64,000 nt of DNA, taken from Streptomyces sp. ATexAB-D23 (lineage in GTDB: Bacteria; Actinomycetota; Actinomycetes; Streptomycetales; Streptomycetaceae). Under the pieces are notes generated by a model. It had not been told where the DNA came from, made no database searches, and saw only the letters and a list, made by a program, of their open reading frames with translations. The stretch's first letter is position 1. Every line of letters starts with the position of its first letter. The DNA lies in NCBI RefSeq assembly GCF_000373645.1, contig NZ_KB892024.1, positions 317,590 through 381,589 of the forward strand, written 5' to 3'. The position numbers were made by a program, and so were the translations under genes. Shown here piece by piece: positions 50,812 through 58,859 of this stretch.

Positions 50812-52946
50812 CCACGTTCGACCCCGCCTACGCCCCGGCCCGGCCGGACACGCCCCCGGGTCATGTACGGGCCGGCACCTCGCTGCCGGGCCGCGCCTGG
50901 CGCGGGCGGCCCGAGGACGCGCCCTGGGTGCGCCCGGCCTTCCTCGCCCTGCTCCTCGTCATCACGCTGACGTACTTCTGGAACCTCGGCGCCTCCGGCT
51001 ACGCCAACTCCTTCTACTCCGCGGCCGTGCAGGCCGGCAGCCGGAGCTGGAAGGCGTTCTTCTTCGGCTCGCTGGACTCGGCCAACGCCATCACCGTCGA
51101 CAAGCCCCCGGCCGCCCTGTGGCCGATGGCCCTGTCCGTGCGGGTCTTCGGCCTCGGCTCGTGGGCGATCCTGGCCCCGCAGGTGCTGATGGCCGCGGCG
51201 ACGGCCGGGGTGCTGTACGCGGCCGTACGCCGCCGGTTCAGCGCCGCCGCCGGGCTGATCACCATGGCGGTGTTCGCGCTCACGCCCGTCGCCGCGCTGA
51301 TGTTCCGCTTCAACAACCCGGACGCGCTGCTCGCGCTGCTGATGACCGTCACCGTCTACTGCGTGCTGCGCGCGATGGAGCACGGCCGCACCAAGTGGCT
51401 GGTGTGGGCGGGCGTCGCGGTCGGGCTCGCGTTCCTGTCCAAGACCCTCCAGGCGTTCCTGATCCTGCCGCCCCTGGCGGTGCTGTACGCGGTGTTCGCG
51501 CCGGTCTCCGTACGCAAGCGGTTCGGGCAGCTGGGGCTCTCCGCGCTCGCCATGGCCGTCGCGGGCGGCTGGTGGGTCGCGGTCGTCGAGCTGTGGCCCG
51601 CCTCCTCCCGCCCGTACATCGGCGGTTCGCAGAACAACTCCTTCCTTGAGCTGACCTTCGGCTACAACGGGCTCGGCCGGATCAACGGCGACGAGACCGG
51701 CAGCGTAGGCGGCGGGGGAGGCGGTGGCGGCGGTCAGTGGGGCGAGACCGGTCCCGGGCGGATGTTCAACTCCGAGATCGGGTCCCAGATCTCCTGGCTG
51801 CTGCCCGCCGCCCTGATCCTGCTCGTCGCGGGTGTCTGGCTGACCTGGCGGGGGAAGCGTACGGACACCGCCCGCGCGGCCTTCCTCGCCTGGGGCAGTT
51901 CGCTGCTGATGACGGCGGCCGTGTTCAGCTTCATGGCCGGCATCTTCCACCAGTACTACACGGTGGCCCTGGCCCCATGCGTCGCGGCGCTGATCGGCAT
52001 GGGCGTCACGGTCCTGTGGGAGGAGCGGGCCCGCTGGTGGGCGGGCGCCACGCTCGCGGCCGTGGTCGCGGTGACGGCGTACTGGGCGTACGTCCTGCTG
52101 GGGCGGACGCCCGACTACCAGCCGTGGCTGCGGACCACGGTGCTCGTCGCCGGGGTCGTGGCGGCGGTGGGCCTGCTGTTCGCGTCCCGGCTCGGCCGCC
52201 GGCTCGCCCTGGCCGCGGTGGTGCTCGGCTTCGCCGCGTCGCTGGCCGCCCCGACCGCGTACACGATCAGCACGCTCAACACGGGCCACCAGGGCTCCAT
52301 CGTCACGGCGGGCCCGTCCTCCGGCGGCATGGGCGGCCCCGGCGGTGGCGGTCGCGGCGGCGGACCGGGCGGCGGCGGTGACGGCGGCGGTGGCGGCATG
52401 GGCCGGCCCCCCACCGGCACCCCGCCCGGCCAGGGCACGGGCCAGAACCAGGGCACAGGCCAGGGCCAAGCACCCTCACAGAGCAACCAGAGCAACCAGA
52501 ACAACCAGAACAACCGGCCCGCCGGCGAACGCGGCGGCGCCCCCGGCGGTGGCGGCGGCATGGGCGGACTGCTCAACGGCGCGTCCGTCGGCTCCGAGGC
52601 CAGGAAGCTCCTGGAGGCGAACGCCGACGACTACACCTGGGCGGCCGCCGCCATCGGCTCGCAGAACGCGGCGAGCTACCAACTCGCCACCGAGAAGCCC
52701 GTGATGGCGATCGGCGGCTTCAACGGCAGCGACCCGTCCCCGACGCTCGCGCAGTTCGAGAAGTACGTCGAGGACGGCCGCATCCACTACTTCGTCTCCG
52801 GCGGAGAAGGCGGCGGCCAGGGCGGCGGCATGGGCGGCAGCGGCACCGCCTCGAAGATCTCCTCCTGGGTCGAGAAGAACTTCAAGGAGGTGACGGTGGG
52901 CAGCGCCACGTTCTACGACCTGACCCAGCCGGCGACGGACAGCTGA
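50808..52946 (+). CDS. GT39/ArnT-like polytopic glycosyltransferase
   Basis: The 712-residue protein has about ten to twelve membrane helices in residues 40-480. SYGYANSFYSAAVQA-type and ITVDKPPAALWPMALSVRVF segments carry the conserved Asp residues of the ArnT/PMT family, with FRFNNPDALLALL. It would use a polyprenyl-phosphate sugar made by the neighbouring GT2 to glycosylate a surface acceptor. A long Gly/Gln/Asn-rich linker (about 505-580) and an extracytoplasmic C-terminal domain (LLEANADDYTWAAAAIGSQN) are typical of Streptomyces members. Confidence 0.87.
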   Translation: MTTFDPAYAPARPDTPPGHVRAGTSLPGRAWRGRPEDAPWVRPAFLALLLVITLTYFWNLGASGYANSFYSAAVQAGSRSWKAFFFGSLDSANAITVDKPPAALWPMALSVRVFGLGSWAILAPQVLMAAATAGVLYAAVRRRFSAAAGLITMAVFALTPVAALMFRFNNPDALLALLMTVTVYCVLRAMEHGRTKWLVWAGVAVGLAFLSKTLQAFLILPPLAVLYAVFAPVSVRKRFGQLGLSALAMAVAGGWWVAVVELWPASSRPYIGGSQNNSFLELTFGYNGLGRINGDETGSVGGGGGGGGGQWGETGPGRMFNSEIGSQISWLLPAALILLVAGVWLTWRGKRTDTARAAFLAWGSSLLMTAAVFSFMAGIFHQYYTVALAPCVAALIGMGVTVLWEERARWWAGATLAAVVAVTAYWAYVLLGRTPDYQPWLRTTVLVAGVVAAVGLLFASRLGRRLALAAVVLGFAASLAAPTAYTISTLNTGHQGSIVTAGPSSGGMGGPGGGGRGGGPGGGGDGGGGGMGRPPTGTPPGQGTGQNQGTGQGQAPSQSNQSNQNNQNNRPAGERGGAPGGGGGMGGLLNGASVGSEARKLLEANADDYTWAAAAIGSQNAASYQLATEKPVMAIGGFNGSDPSPTLAQFEKYVEDGRIHYFVSGGEGGGQGGGMGGSGTASKISSWVEKNFKEVTVGSATFYDLTQPATDS

Positions 52947-52958
52947 CCGTTCCCGGAC

Positions 52959-53834
52959 TCAGCGCCGCAGCTCCAGGTCGGCGACGACAGGGCGGTGGTC
53001 CGAGGCGAGCGTCTCGGTCACCGCCGCGTCGCGTACCCGGATGGTGTCCTTCGAGACGGCCACGTAGTCGATCCGCTGCACCGGGTCCTGCGCCGGGAAG
53101 GTGGGCGCGCCGGGCTCGATGTCGGTCAGGTTCTCCCACAGCGGGGCCAGCTCCGGGGCGGTGGGCGCCGCGTTGAAGTCGCCGAGCAGGATCTGCCGGA
53201 CCGGGCCGCGCTCCGACTTCCGGTCCTCCGCCATGATCCGCCGGGTGTCCGCGACCTGGGCGACGCGGACGGACGGGTCGCCCCGGAAGTCGAGGTGCGT
53301 CGCGTACACATGGACCGGCAGGCCGCGCACCCGCAGGACCACCTCGCCGAAGCCGGGTCCGGGCGCCGGGACCGGGTCCGGGTCCTGGGTGGAGAGCCGG
53401 GTGATGTCATGGTTCTCGGCGCTCACTATCCGGTACCGGGACAGCACCGCCACCCCGAACTCGCGCCTCGGCTCGCCCTCGGCCACCGGGTCGAAGTCGT
53501 AGATCGGGGCGAAGGACACGTGCATCCGCAGCCGCCGGGCCAGTTCGCTTGCGAGATCGCGCCACTCGCTGCGGGCGTCCCAGTGGACGTCGACCTCCTG
53601 GAGCCCGATGACGTCCGCGTCGAGCGAGCGGAGCGCGGCCACCTGGCGGTCGAGATCGAAGACGTTGTCCATGCCGGCGCCGGCATGGATGTTGTACGTG
53701 GCGACGCGCAGCGGCACCGACTGCCCGGGACCGTGCCCGTGCCCGTGTCCCGCGGCTGTCGCGGGAGGCGCGAGCGCCGTCCCCAACAGGCCCACGGCCA
53801 CCAGGACTTCCACCGTACGACGACGCAGTGACAT
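52959..53834 (-). CDS. Secreted endonuclease/exonuclease/phosphatase-family protein
   Basis: An ATG at 53834 gives 291 residues. The N-terminus SLRRRTVEVLVAVGLLGTAL is a Tat-like signal, followed by a His/Gly linker. The EEP fold shows ATYNIHAGAGMDN, DVIGLQEVDVHW (metal Glu), VYATHLDF, LLGDFNAAP and ASDHRPVVADLEL (catalytic Asp-His). Exported phosphodiesterase or phosphatase; DNA, phospholipid or nucleotide substrates are all possible. It converges with the GT39 gene. Confidence 0.87.
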   Translation of the reverse strand: MSLRRRTVEVLVAVGLLGTALAPPATAAGHGHGHGPGQSVPLRVATYNIHAGAGMDNVFDLDRQVAALRSLDADVIGLQEVDVHWDARSEWRDLASELARRLRMHVSFAPIYDFDPVAEGEPRREFGVAVLSRYRIVSAENHDITRLSTQDPDPVPAPGPGFGEVVLRVRGLPVHVYATHLDFRGDPSVRVAQVADTRRIMAEDRKSERGPVRQILLGDFNAAPTAPELAPLWENLTDIEPGAPTFPAQDPVQRIDYVAVSKDTIRVRDAAVTETLASDHRPVVADLELRR

Positions 53835-53923
53835 AGCGCTCCAACTCCAGGTGACGGACCGTTGCCGGATCGGCGACCGGCACCGTACCCGCGAAAAGCC
53901 GGTTGTACGCCCCATCCGGTCCC

Positions 53924-53959
53924 TATACGGTGTACAACTCATTCCCTGTACACCGTATA
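53924..53959. promoter_or_regulatory. Long palindrome before the MFS exporter
   Basis: TATACGGTGTAC (53924-53935) and GTACACCGTATA (53948-53959) are exact inverted repeats 12 bases apart, ending 40 bases before the exporter start. This is a likely operator for the TetR-family regulator encoded at 55622. Confidence 0.75.
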
Positions 53960-53999
53960 AGAAGGTGCGGGGACACCCGACCGACCGCAGGGAGCACGC

Positions 54000-55526
54000 A
54001 TGACGGCGACCGACGCCGCGCAGAACAACCCGCTCGCCGGGCCGAGCCATCCGCAGCGCTGGCTGATCCTCGGCGTCATCTGCCTCGCCCAGCTGGTCGT
54101 GCTGCTCGACAACACCGTCCTCAACGTGGCGATCCCCTCCCTGACCAGGGAGTTGAACGCCTCCACCGCCGATGTGCAGTGGATGATCAACGCCTACTCG
54201 CTCGTCCAGTCCGGGCTGCTGCTCACGGCCGGAAGCTCCGCCGACCGCTACGGGCGCAAGAAGATGCTGATCGCGGGGCTCGCCCTGTTCGGCATCGGCT
54301 CCCTGGTGGCCGGGCTCGCCGGGTCGTCCGCCCAGCTGATCGCCGCACGGGCCGGCATGGGCGTCGGCGGGGCACTGCTGATGACCACCACGCTGGCCGT
54401 CGTCGTCCAGATCTTCGACGACAGCGAGCGGGTGAAGGCCATCGGCATCTGGTCGACCGTGAGTTCGCTCGGCTTCGCCGTCGGCCCGCTGATCGGCGGT
54501 GTCATGCTCGACCACTTCTGGTGGGGCGCGATCTTCCTGATCAACATCCCGGTCGCCGTCATCGGCCTGGTCGCCGTGGCCCGGCTGGTCCCCGAGTCGA
54601 AGAACGCGAGCGGTGAGCGCCCCGACCTGCTGGGCGCGCTGCTGTCCACCATCGGCATGGCCGCCGTCGTGTACGCGATCATCTCGGGCCCCGGGCACGG
54701 CTGGACCTCGGGCCGGGTGCTGCTGACCGCGTTCACCGGGGTCGCCGTCCTCACCGGCTTCGTGCTGTGGGAGCTGCACATCCCGTACCCGATGCTGGAC
54801 ATGCACTTCTTCCGCAACCAGAAGTTCGTCGGGGCGGTCGCGGGCGCGGTCCTGGTCGCGTTCGGGATGGGCGGCTCGCTCTTCCTGCTCACCCAGCAGT
54901 TGCAGTTCGTCCTCGGCTACGGCCCGCTGGAGGCCGGACTGCGCACGGCCCCGCTCGCCCTGAGCGTCGTCGCCCTCAACCTCACCGGACTCGGCGCCCG
55001 CCTGGTCCCCAGGCTCGGCACCCCGCTCACCATCGCGTCCGGCATGGGGCTGCTCGCCGTGGGGCTGGCCTCGATCGCCCTGCTCGGCGGCGACGGCTAC
55101 GGCGGCATGCTGCTCGGCCTGCTCGTGATGGGCGTCGGGATCGCGCTCGCCATGCCCGCCATGGCCAACGCGATCATGAGCGCGATCCCGCCCGAGAAGG
55201 CCGGGGTCGGCGCGGGCGTCAACGGCACGCTCGCCGAATGCGGCAACGGCCTCGGGGTCGCCGTACTCGGCGCGGTCCTCAACTCCCGGTTCGCCGCGCT
55301 CGTCCCGTCCGCCGTCGGCGCCGCCTCACTGCCCGCCGCCCTGGCCGCCGCGGCCGGTGAGGAGGAGCGGGCGCGGATCACGGACGCGTTCTCCTCGGGC
55401 CTGGAGACCAGCATGCTCGGCGGAGCGGTGGCCGTCCTGGCCGGCGGTCTGCTGGCCGCTCTCCTGCTGCGCCGGGCCGAGCGGGGAGAATCGGAACGGG
55501 CCGACCCGGCCGCGGCAGCGGCATAG
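54000..55526 (+). CDS. MFS drug exporter, DHA2 (14-helix) family
   Basis: The 508-residue protein has 14 predicted helices. It has the DHA2 motifs LDNTVLNVAIPSL near the N-terminus, GSSADRYGRKKMLI (motif A) and GPLIGGVMLDHFWWGAIFLI (motif C region). It would expel a drug or metabolite using the proton gradient. The palindromic operator upstream and the TetR gene 95 bp downstream indicate local repression relieved by substrate. Confidence 0.9.
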   Translation: MTATDAAQNNPLAGPSHPQRWLILGVICLAQLVVLLDNTVLNVAIPSLTRELNASTADVQWMINAYSLVQSGLLLTAGSSADRYGRKKMLIAGLALFGIGSLVAGLAGSSAQLIAARAGMGVGGALLMTTTLAVVVQIFDDSERVKAIGIWSTVSSLGFAVGPLIGGVMLDHFWWGAIFLINIPVAVIGLVAVARLVPESKNASGERPDLLGALLSTIGMAAVVYAIISGPGHGWTSGRVLLTAFTGVAVLTGFVLWELHIPYPMLDMHFFRNQKFVGAVAGAVLVAFGMGGSLFLLTQQLQFVLGYGPLEAGLRTAPLALSVVALNLTGLGARLVPRLGTPLTIASGMGLLAVGLASIALLGGDGYGGMLLGLLVMGVGIALAMPAMANAIMSAIPPEKAGVGAGVNGTLAECGNGLGVAVLGAVLNSRFAALVPSAVGAASLPAALAAAAGEEERARITDAFSSGLETSMLGGAVAVLAGGLLAALLLRRAERGESERADPAAAAA

Positions 55527-55621
55527 CATCAGTCGGGACCACCGGACCGCGTGCCTCCGTTTCGGGGTACGCGGTACGGGGCCGGTCCGTCCGTCCCGCC
55601 GGTGAGACGAGGGAGTGCGCC

Positions 55622-56416
55622 ATGGTGTCCGCGGCCGACCGAGTGAAGAACCCTGCCAGGACCAGCGTGTGGCTGAACACCCGGCCGCCCTCCCGCTCCC
55701 GCAGGACGGCCCAGCCGGCCGGCCTCGACCGGGAGAGGATCACCGCCGCCTCGGTCCGGCTGCTGGACGCCGAGGGCCTCGCGAAGTTCTCCATGCGCCG
55801 GCTGGCCGCCGAGCTGAACGTGACCGCGATGTCCCTCTACTGGTACGTCGACACCAAGGACGACCTGCTGGAACTGGCCCTCGACGCGGTCTACAGCGAG
55901 ATCGGGCCACCGCCCGCGGACGCCCCCTGGCAGGACCGGCTGCGCGCGGTGGCCACCGCCTACCGCACGCTGCTGGTCCGGCACGCCTGGGTCTCGCCGC
56001 TCGCGGGCAAGTTCCTGAACCTCGGGCCGCATTCGCTGCTGGTGACCCACACCATCCAGGACGTGATCCGCTCGACCGGCCTGCCCCTGGAGGGCCGCAG
56101 CGGCGCGCTCGCCGCGGTCTTCCAGTTCGTATACGGATTCGGCACGGTCGAGGGCCAGTTCGCGCAGCGCAGCGCGGAGGCGGGACTCACCCAGGACCAG
56201 TACTTCCGGCAGGCGATGTCCGCGGTCGGGGAACAGCCCGAGCTGGACGAGTTCGTGGAGGACTCGCGGGACCTCATGGCCGCGCGCGGCGGCGTGGCCA
56301 TCGAGGAGATGCGCGACCGGGACTTCACCTTCGCGCTGGACCTGCTGATCGCGGGCATCGACGCGATGCGCGAACGGGCCGAAGGGGAGCGGTCCCACGC
56401 ACAACGGGCTCAGTAG
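55622..56416 (+). CDS. TetR/AcrR-family repressor (TetR_C type)
   Basis: This is a 264-residue protein. The HTH (ITAASVRLLDAEGLAKFSMR, LAAELNVTAMSLYWYVDTKD) and the C-terminal ligand domain (LLVRHAWVSPLAGKFLNLGP) belong to the TetR_C subgroup that controls exporters. It should bind the palindrome at 53924-53959. Its last codons overlap the end of the convergent dehydrogenase gene by 7 bp. Confidence 0.9.
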   Translation: MVSAADRVKNPARTSVWLNTRPPSRSRRTAQPAGLDRERITAASVRLLDAEGLAKFSMRRLAAELNVTAMSLYWYVDTKDDLLELALDAVYSEIGPPPADAPWQDRLRAVATAYRTLLVRHAWVSPLAGKFLNLGPHSLLVTHTIQDVIRSTGLPLEGRSGALAAVFQFVYGFGTVEGQFAQRSAEAGLTQDQYFRQAMSAVGEQPELDEFVEDSRDLMAARGGVAIEEMRDRDFTFALDLLIAGIDAMRERAEGERSHAQRAQ

Positions 56417-57327
56417 CCCCGTGCCGTGTCCACGGTGAGCGGCGGCACGCGCCCGGCCGTCAACTCCCGCAGGCACGCCGTGAAGTCGGTGACGATGTCG
56501 TCGTCGGCCGTGATGCCCGCCGAGTGCGAGGTGATCACCGTACGCGGCAGCCGCCAGCACGGATCACCGGGCGCGGCCGGCTCGTCGGGCAGCACGTCCA
56601 GCACCGCCCGCCCCACCGCCCCCGAGCGCAGCGCCCCCTCCAGCGCCCCAAGCTCCACGGTCGCGCCCCGCCCCACGTTGAGGAACGTCGCCCCGCCCAT
56701 CGCGGCGAACCGGTCCGCCCCGAAGTACCCGGCCGTCGCCCCGGTCAGCGGGAGCGCGGCGACCACCCAGCGGGCGGCCACCGGTTCGTCCGGCGCGGCG
56801 AGCGCGTCGAAGCCGGGCGGGAGTTCGCGCGGGGTGCGGGCCACGCCCACCGTCCGGATGCCGCAGGCCCGCAGCCGCGCGGCGACGGCGGAGCCGATCC
56901 GGCCGATGCCGTGCACGACGGCGGTCTGCCCGGCGACGAGCTCACCGGGGATACGGCGCCACTCGGCGCGGGCGTGCAGGGCGGTGTACTCCGGGACCGA
57001 CTGGCACTCGGCGAGGATCCAGCCGAGGACGTACTGCGCGATGCGCTCGCCCATCCGGCCCACCGTCCGGGTGAGCAGTGCGGTGCGTGGCCAGGGCCCG
57101 GCGTCCAGCAGGGCGTCCGTGCCGGCGTTCACGCTGTGGAACCAGACCAGGTCCGCCCCGCGCGGCGCGTCGGGCAGCGAGGCCCCCACGTAGACGTAGG
57201 GGCCGTCGCCGGGGGTACCGCGTTCGAAGGGCCGGGCAGAGGCCCTTGCCAGGCCTCGCGCGGCGGTCTCGCTCACCTCGGGCCCGGCCAGCAGCCGGGC
57301 CCGGCCCAGCAGGGCGGGGGAGATCAC
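56410..57327 (-). CDS. D-2-hydroxyacid dehydrogenase
   Basis: The GTG at 57327 overlaps the upstream stop (GTGA), giving 305 residues. The NAD-binding motif is VVHGIGRIGSAVAARL. Catalytic segments are LNVGRGATVE (Arg region), AVLDVLPDEPAAPG (Glu) and ITSHSAGITADDD (His). It reduces a 2-keto acid to the D-2-hydroxyacid or the reverse; substrate not predictable. Confidence 0.88.
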   Translation of the reverse strand: MISPALLGRARLLAGPEVSETAARGLARASARPFERGTPGDGPYVYVGASLPDAPRGADLVWFHSVNAGTDALLDAGPWPRTALLTRTVGRMGERIAQYVLGWILAECQSVPEYTALHARAEWRRIPGELVAGQTAVVHGIGRIGSAVAARLRACGIRTVGVARTPRELPPGFDALAAPDEPVAARWVVAALPLTGATAGYFGADRFAAMGGATFLNVGRGATVELGALEGALRSGAVGRAVLDVLPDEPAAPGDPCWRLPRTVITSHSAGITADDDIVTDFTACLRELTAGRVPPLTVDTARGY

Positions 57328-57788
57328 GGGGCGAGGTGGGCGGGGAAGCCGCCCGTCGCGACCGGGCCCCAGCGCTCCGGGGTGATCCGGATGATCGACT
57401 TGCCCTGCTTCAGCATCGCCGCCCGGTACTCGTCCCAGTCGGGGTGCTCGCCGGAGATGTTCCGGAAGTACTCCACGAGCGGCTCGACCGAATCCGGCGC
57501 GTCGATGACCTCGGCCGATCCGTCGATCTGGACCCAGGGTCCGTTCCACTCGTCGGACAGCACGATGACGCTGACCCGCTCGTCGCGCTTGGCGTTGCGG
57601 GTCTTGGCGCGCTCGGGGTACGTGGAGACGACGATCCGGCCGGCGTCGTCCACGCCGCAGGTGAGCGGGGAGCCCTGGGGGCGGCCGTCGGCCCGGGTGG
57701 TCAGCAGGATCGCCCGGTGCCGGGGCCGCACGAACGCCAGCAGGTCGTCGAGTTCCACGGCGGTGTTGGTCGCGATGTTGGGTGCCAT
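57324..57788 (-). CDS. PPOX-class F420/FMN-binding protein
   Basis: The 154-residue split-barrel protein has RAILLTTRADGRPQGSPLTC, IVVSTYPERAKTRNAKRDER and WVQIDGSAEVIDAPD, typical of actinobacterial F420H2-dependent PPOX-type reductases. The ATG at 57788 lies 26 bp after the YceI stop. It is coupled to the dehydrogenase gene by a 4-bp overlap, so the two may act in one redox pathway. Confidence 0.87.
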   Translation of the reverse strand: MAPNIATNTAVELDDLLAFVRPRHRAILLTTRADGRPQGSPLTCGVDDAGRIVVSTYPERAKTRNAKRDERVSVIVLSDEWNGPWVQIDGSAEVIDAPDSVEPLVEYFRNISGEHPDWDEYRAAMLKQGKSIIRITPERWGPVATGGFPAHLAP

Positions 57789-57814
57789 GGAACCGACCCT
57801 ACGACCGGGGAGCG

Positions 57815-58633
57815 TCAGACGGCGGGCAGGGAATCGCCCTGTACGGCCTGGACGTCCAGCTCGATGCGGAGTGTGGTGCCGATCGCCGAGATGCCGGCCT
57901 GGACCACCTGGTTGTAGTTCATGGCGAAGTCCTCGCGGTGCAGCTCGGCCGTCGCGCTGAAGGCGGCGCGCACCCCGCCCCACGGGTCGGGGCCGGTGCC
58001 GAGGTAGCTCAGGTCGAGGTCGATGGGCCGCTCGACGCCACGCAGGGTCAGCTCGCCGTGCACGGTCCAGCGGTCGGGCCCGGCCGGGGTCAGCCCGCTG
58101 GAGCGGTAGGTGATCTCGGGGAACCGGTCGGCGTCCAGGAAGTCGGGCGAGCGCAGGTGCTTGTCCCGCATGCCGTTGCCGGTGTCGATGCTCGCCGCGC
58201 TGATCACGGCGTCCACGCGGGAGTTCTGGACGTCCCGTGCGATCTCGACGCGCCCGGAGAATTCGGTGAACCGGCCGTGCACGCTGGAGATCCCCAGGTG
58301 CTGCGCGACCGCCCCGACCGAGGAGTGCGCCGGGTCCAGCGACCAGGCGCCCGGCGGCGGCAGCTCCACGCCGCCCTGGCGGTTCAGCACGACCGTCCCG
58401 GCCTCGACCTGGCCGCTCGCCGTGACGAGGGCCGTGGAGGCGGCGGGGGCGTACCCGACCGCCGTCACGATCACCGTGTACGCGCCCGCGGACAGCGGGG
58501 TCTCGGTGCGTACCGCCCCGGCCTCGTCGGCGGCGGCACGCAGCACCTGGGTGCCGGTCATGTCGGTGACCGTCACGACCGCGTGCTGGACGGCCCAGCC
58601 GTCCCGCGTCCGTACCTGTGCGCGAAGTCCCAT
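57815..58633 (-). CDS. YceI-family protein with N-terminal carboxypeptidase-regulatory-like domain
   Basis: The 272 residues start with a beta-sandwich domain (MGLRAQVRTRDGWAVQHAVV, AGAYTVIVTAVGYAP; 1-90) of the carboxypeptidase regulatory type. A YceI lipocalin-like barrel follows (95-272; GAWSLDPAHSSVGAVAQHLG, SPDFLDADRFPEITYRS, IELDVQAVQGD). YceI proteins bind isoprenoid or fatty amide ligands. There is no signal peptide. The N-terminal domain recurs in the neighbouring MFS protein. Confidence 0.87.
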   Translation of the reverse strand: MGLRAQVRTRDGWAVQHAVVTVTDMTGTQVLRAAADEAGAVRTETPLSAGAYTVIVTAVGYAPAASTALVTASGQVEAGTVVLNRQGGVELPPPGAWSLDPAHSSVGAVAQHLGISSVHGRFTEFSGRVEIARDVQNSRVDAVISAASIDTGNGMRDKHLRSPDFLDADRFPEITYRSSGLTPAGPDRWTVHGELTLRGVERPIDLDLSYLGTGPDPWGGVRAAFSATAELHREDFAMNYNQVVQAGISAIGTTLRIELDVQAVQGDSLPAV

Positions 58634-58656
58634 CCCGTTCTCTCTCTCCTTGCTCA

Positions 58657-58686
58657 GTGGCCCGCCCGGTCCCCGGGCCGGGCCAC
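58657..58686 (-). terminator. Hairpin between the MFS-fusion and YceI genes
   Basis: GTGGCCCG-CCCGG and its complement CCGGG-CCGGGCCAC form a near-perfect GC stem between 58657 and 58686, after the leftward MFS gene and just before the YceI start. It probably limits read-through. Confidence 0.6.
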
Positions 58687-58859
58687 TCAATGAGTCGGGC
58701 CCCGGGGCGGGGGCGGCAGGCCGTCCCCTGCCTGCCGTCCCCGCCACCGGGGCCCATTTCCACCGGCCGGTGCGGCGCCTCCGCTCGAAACGCCGCCCCC
58801 GCCAGGGGTCTTGTGGGTCCGTGGGGTATGCCCCGGACCGCTCGGGTTACTCGCCCGTC

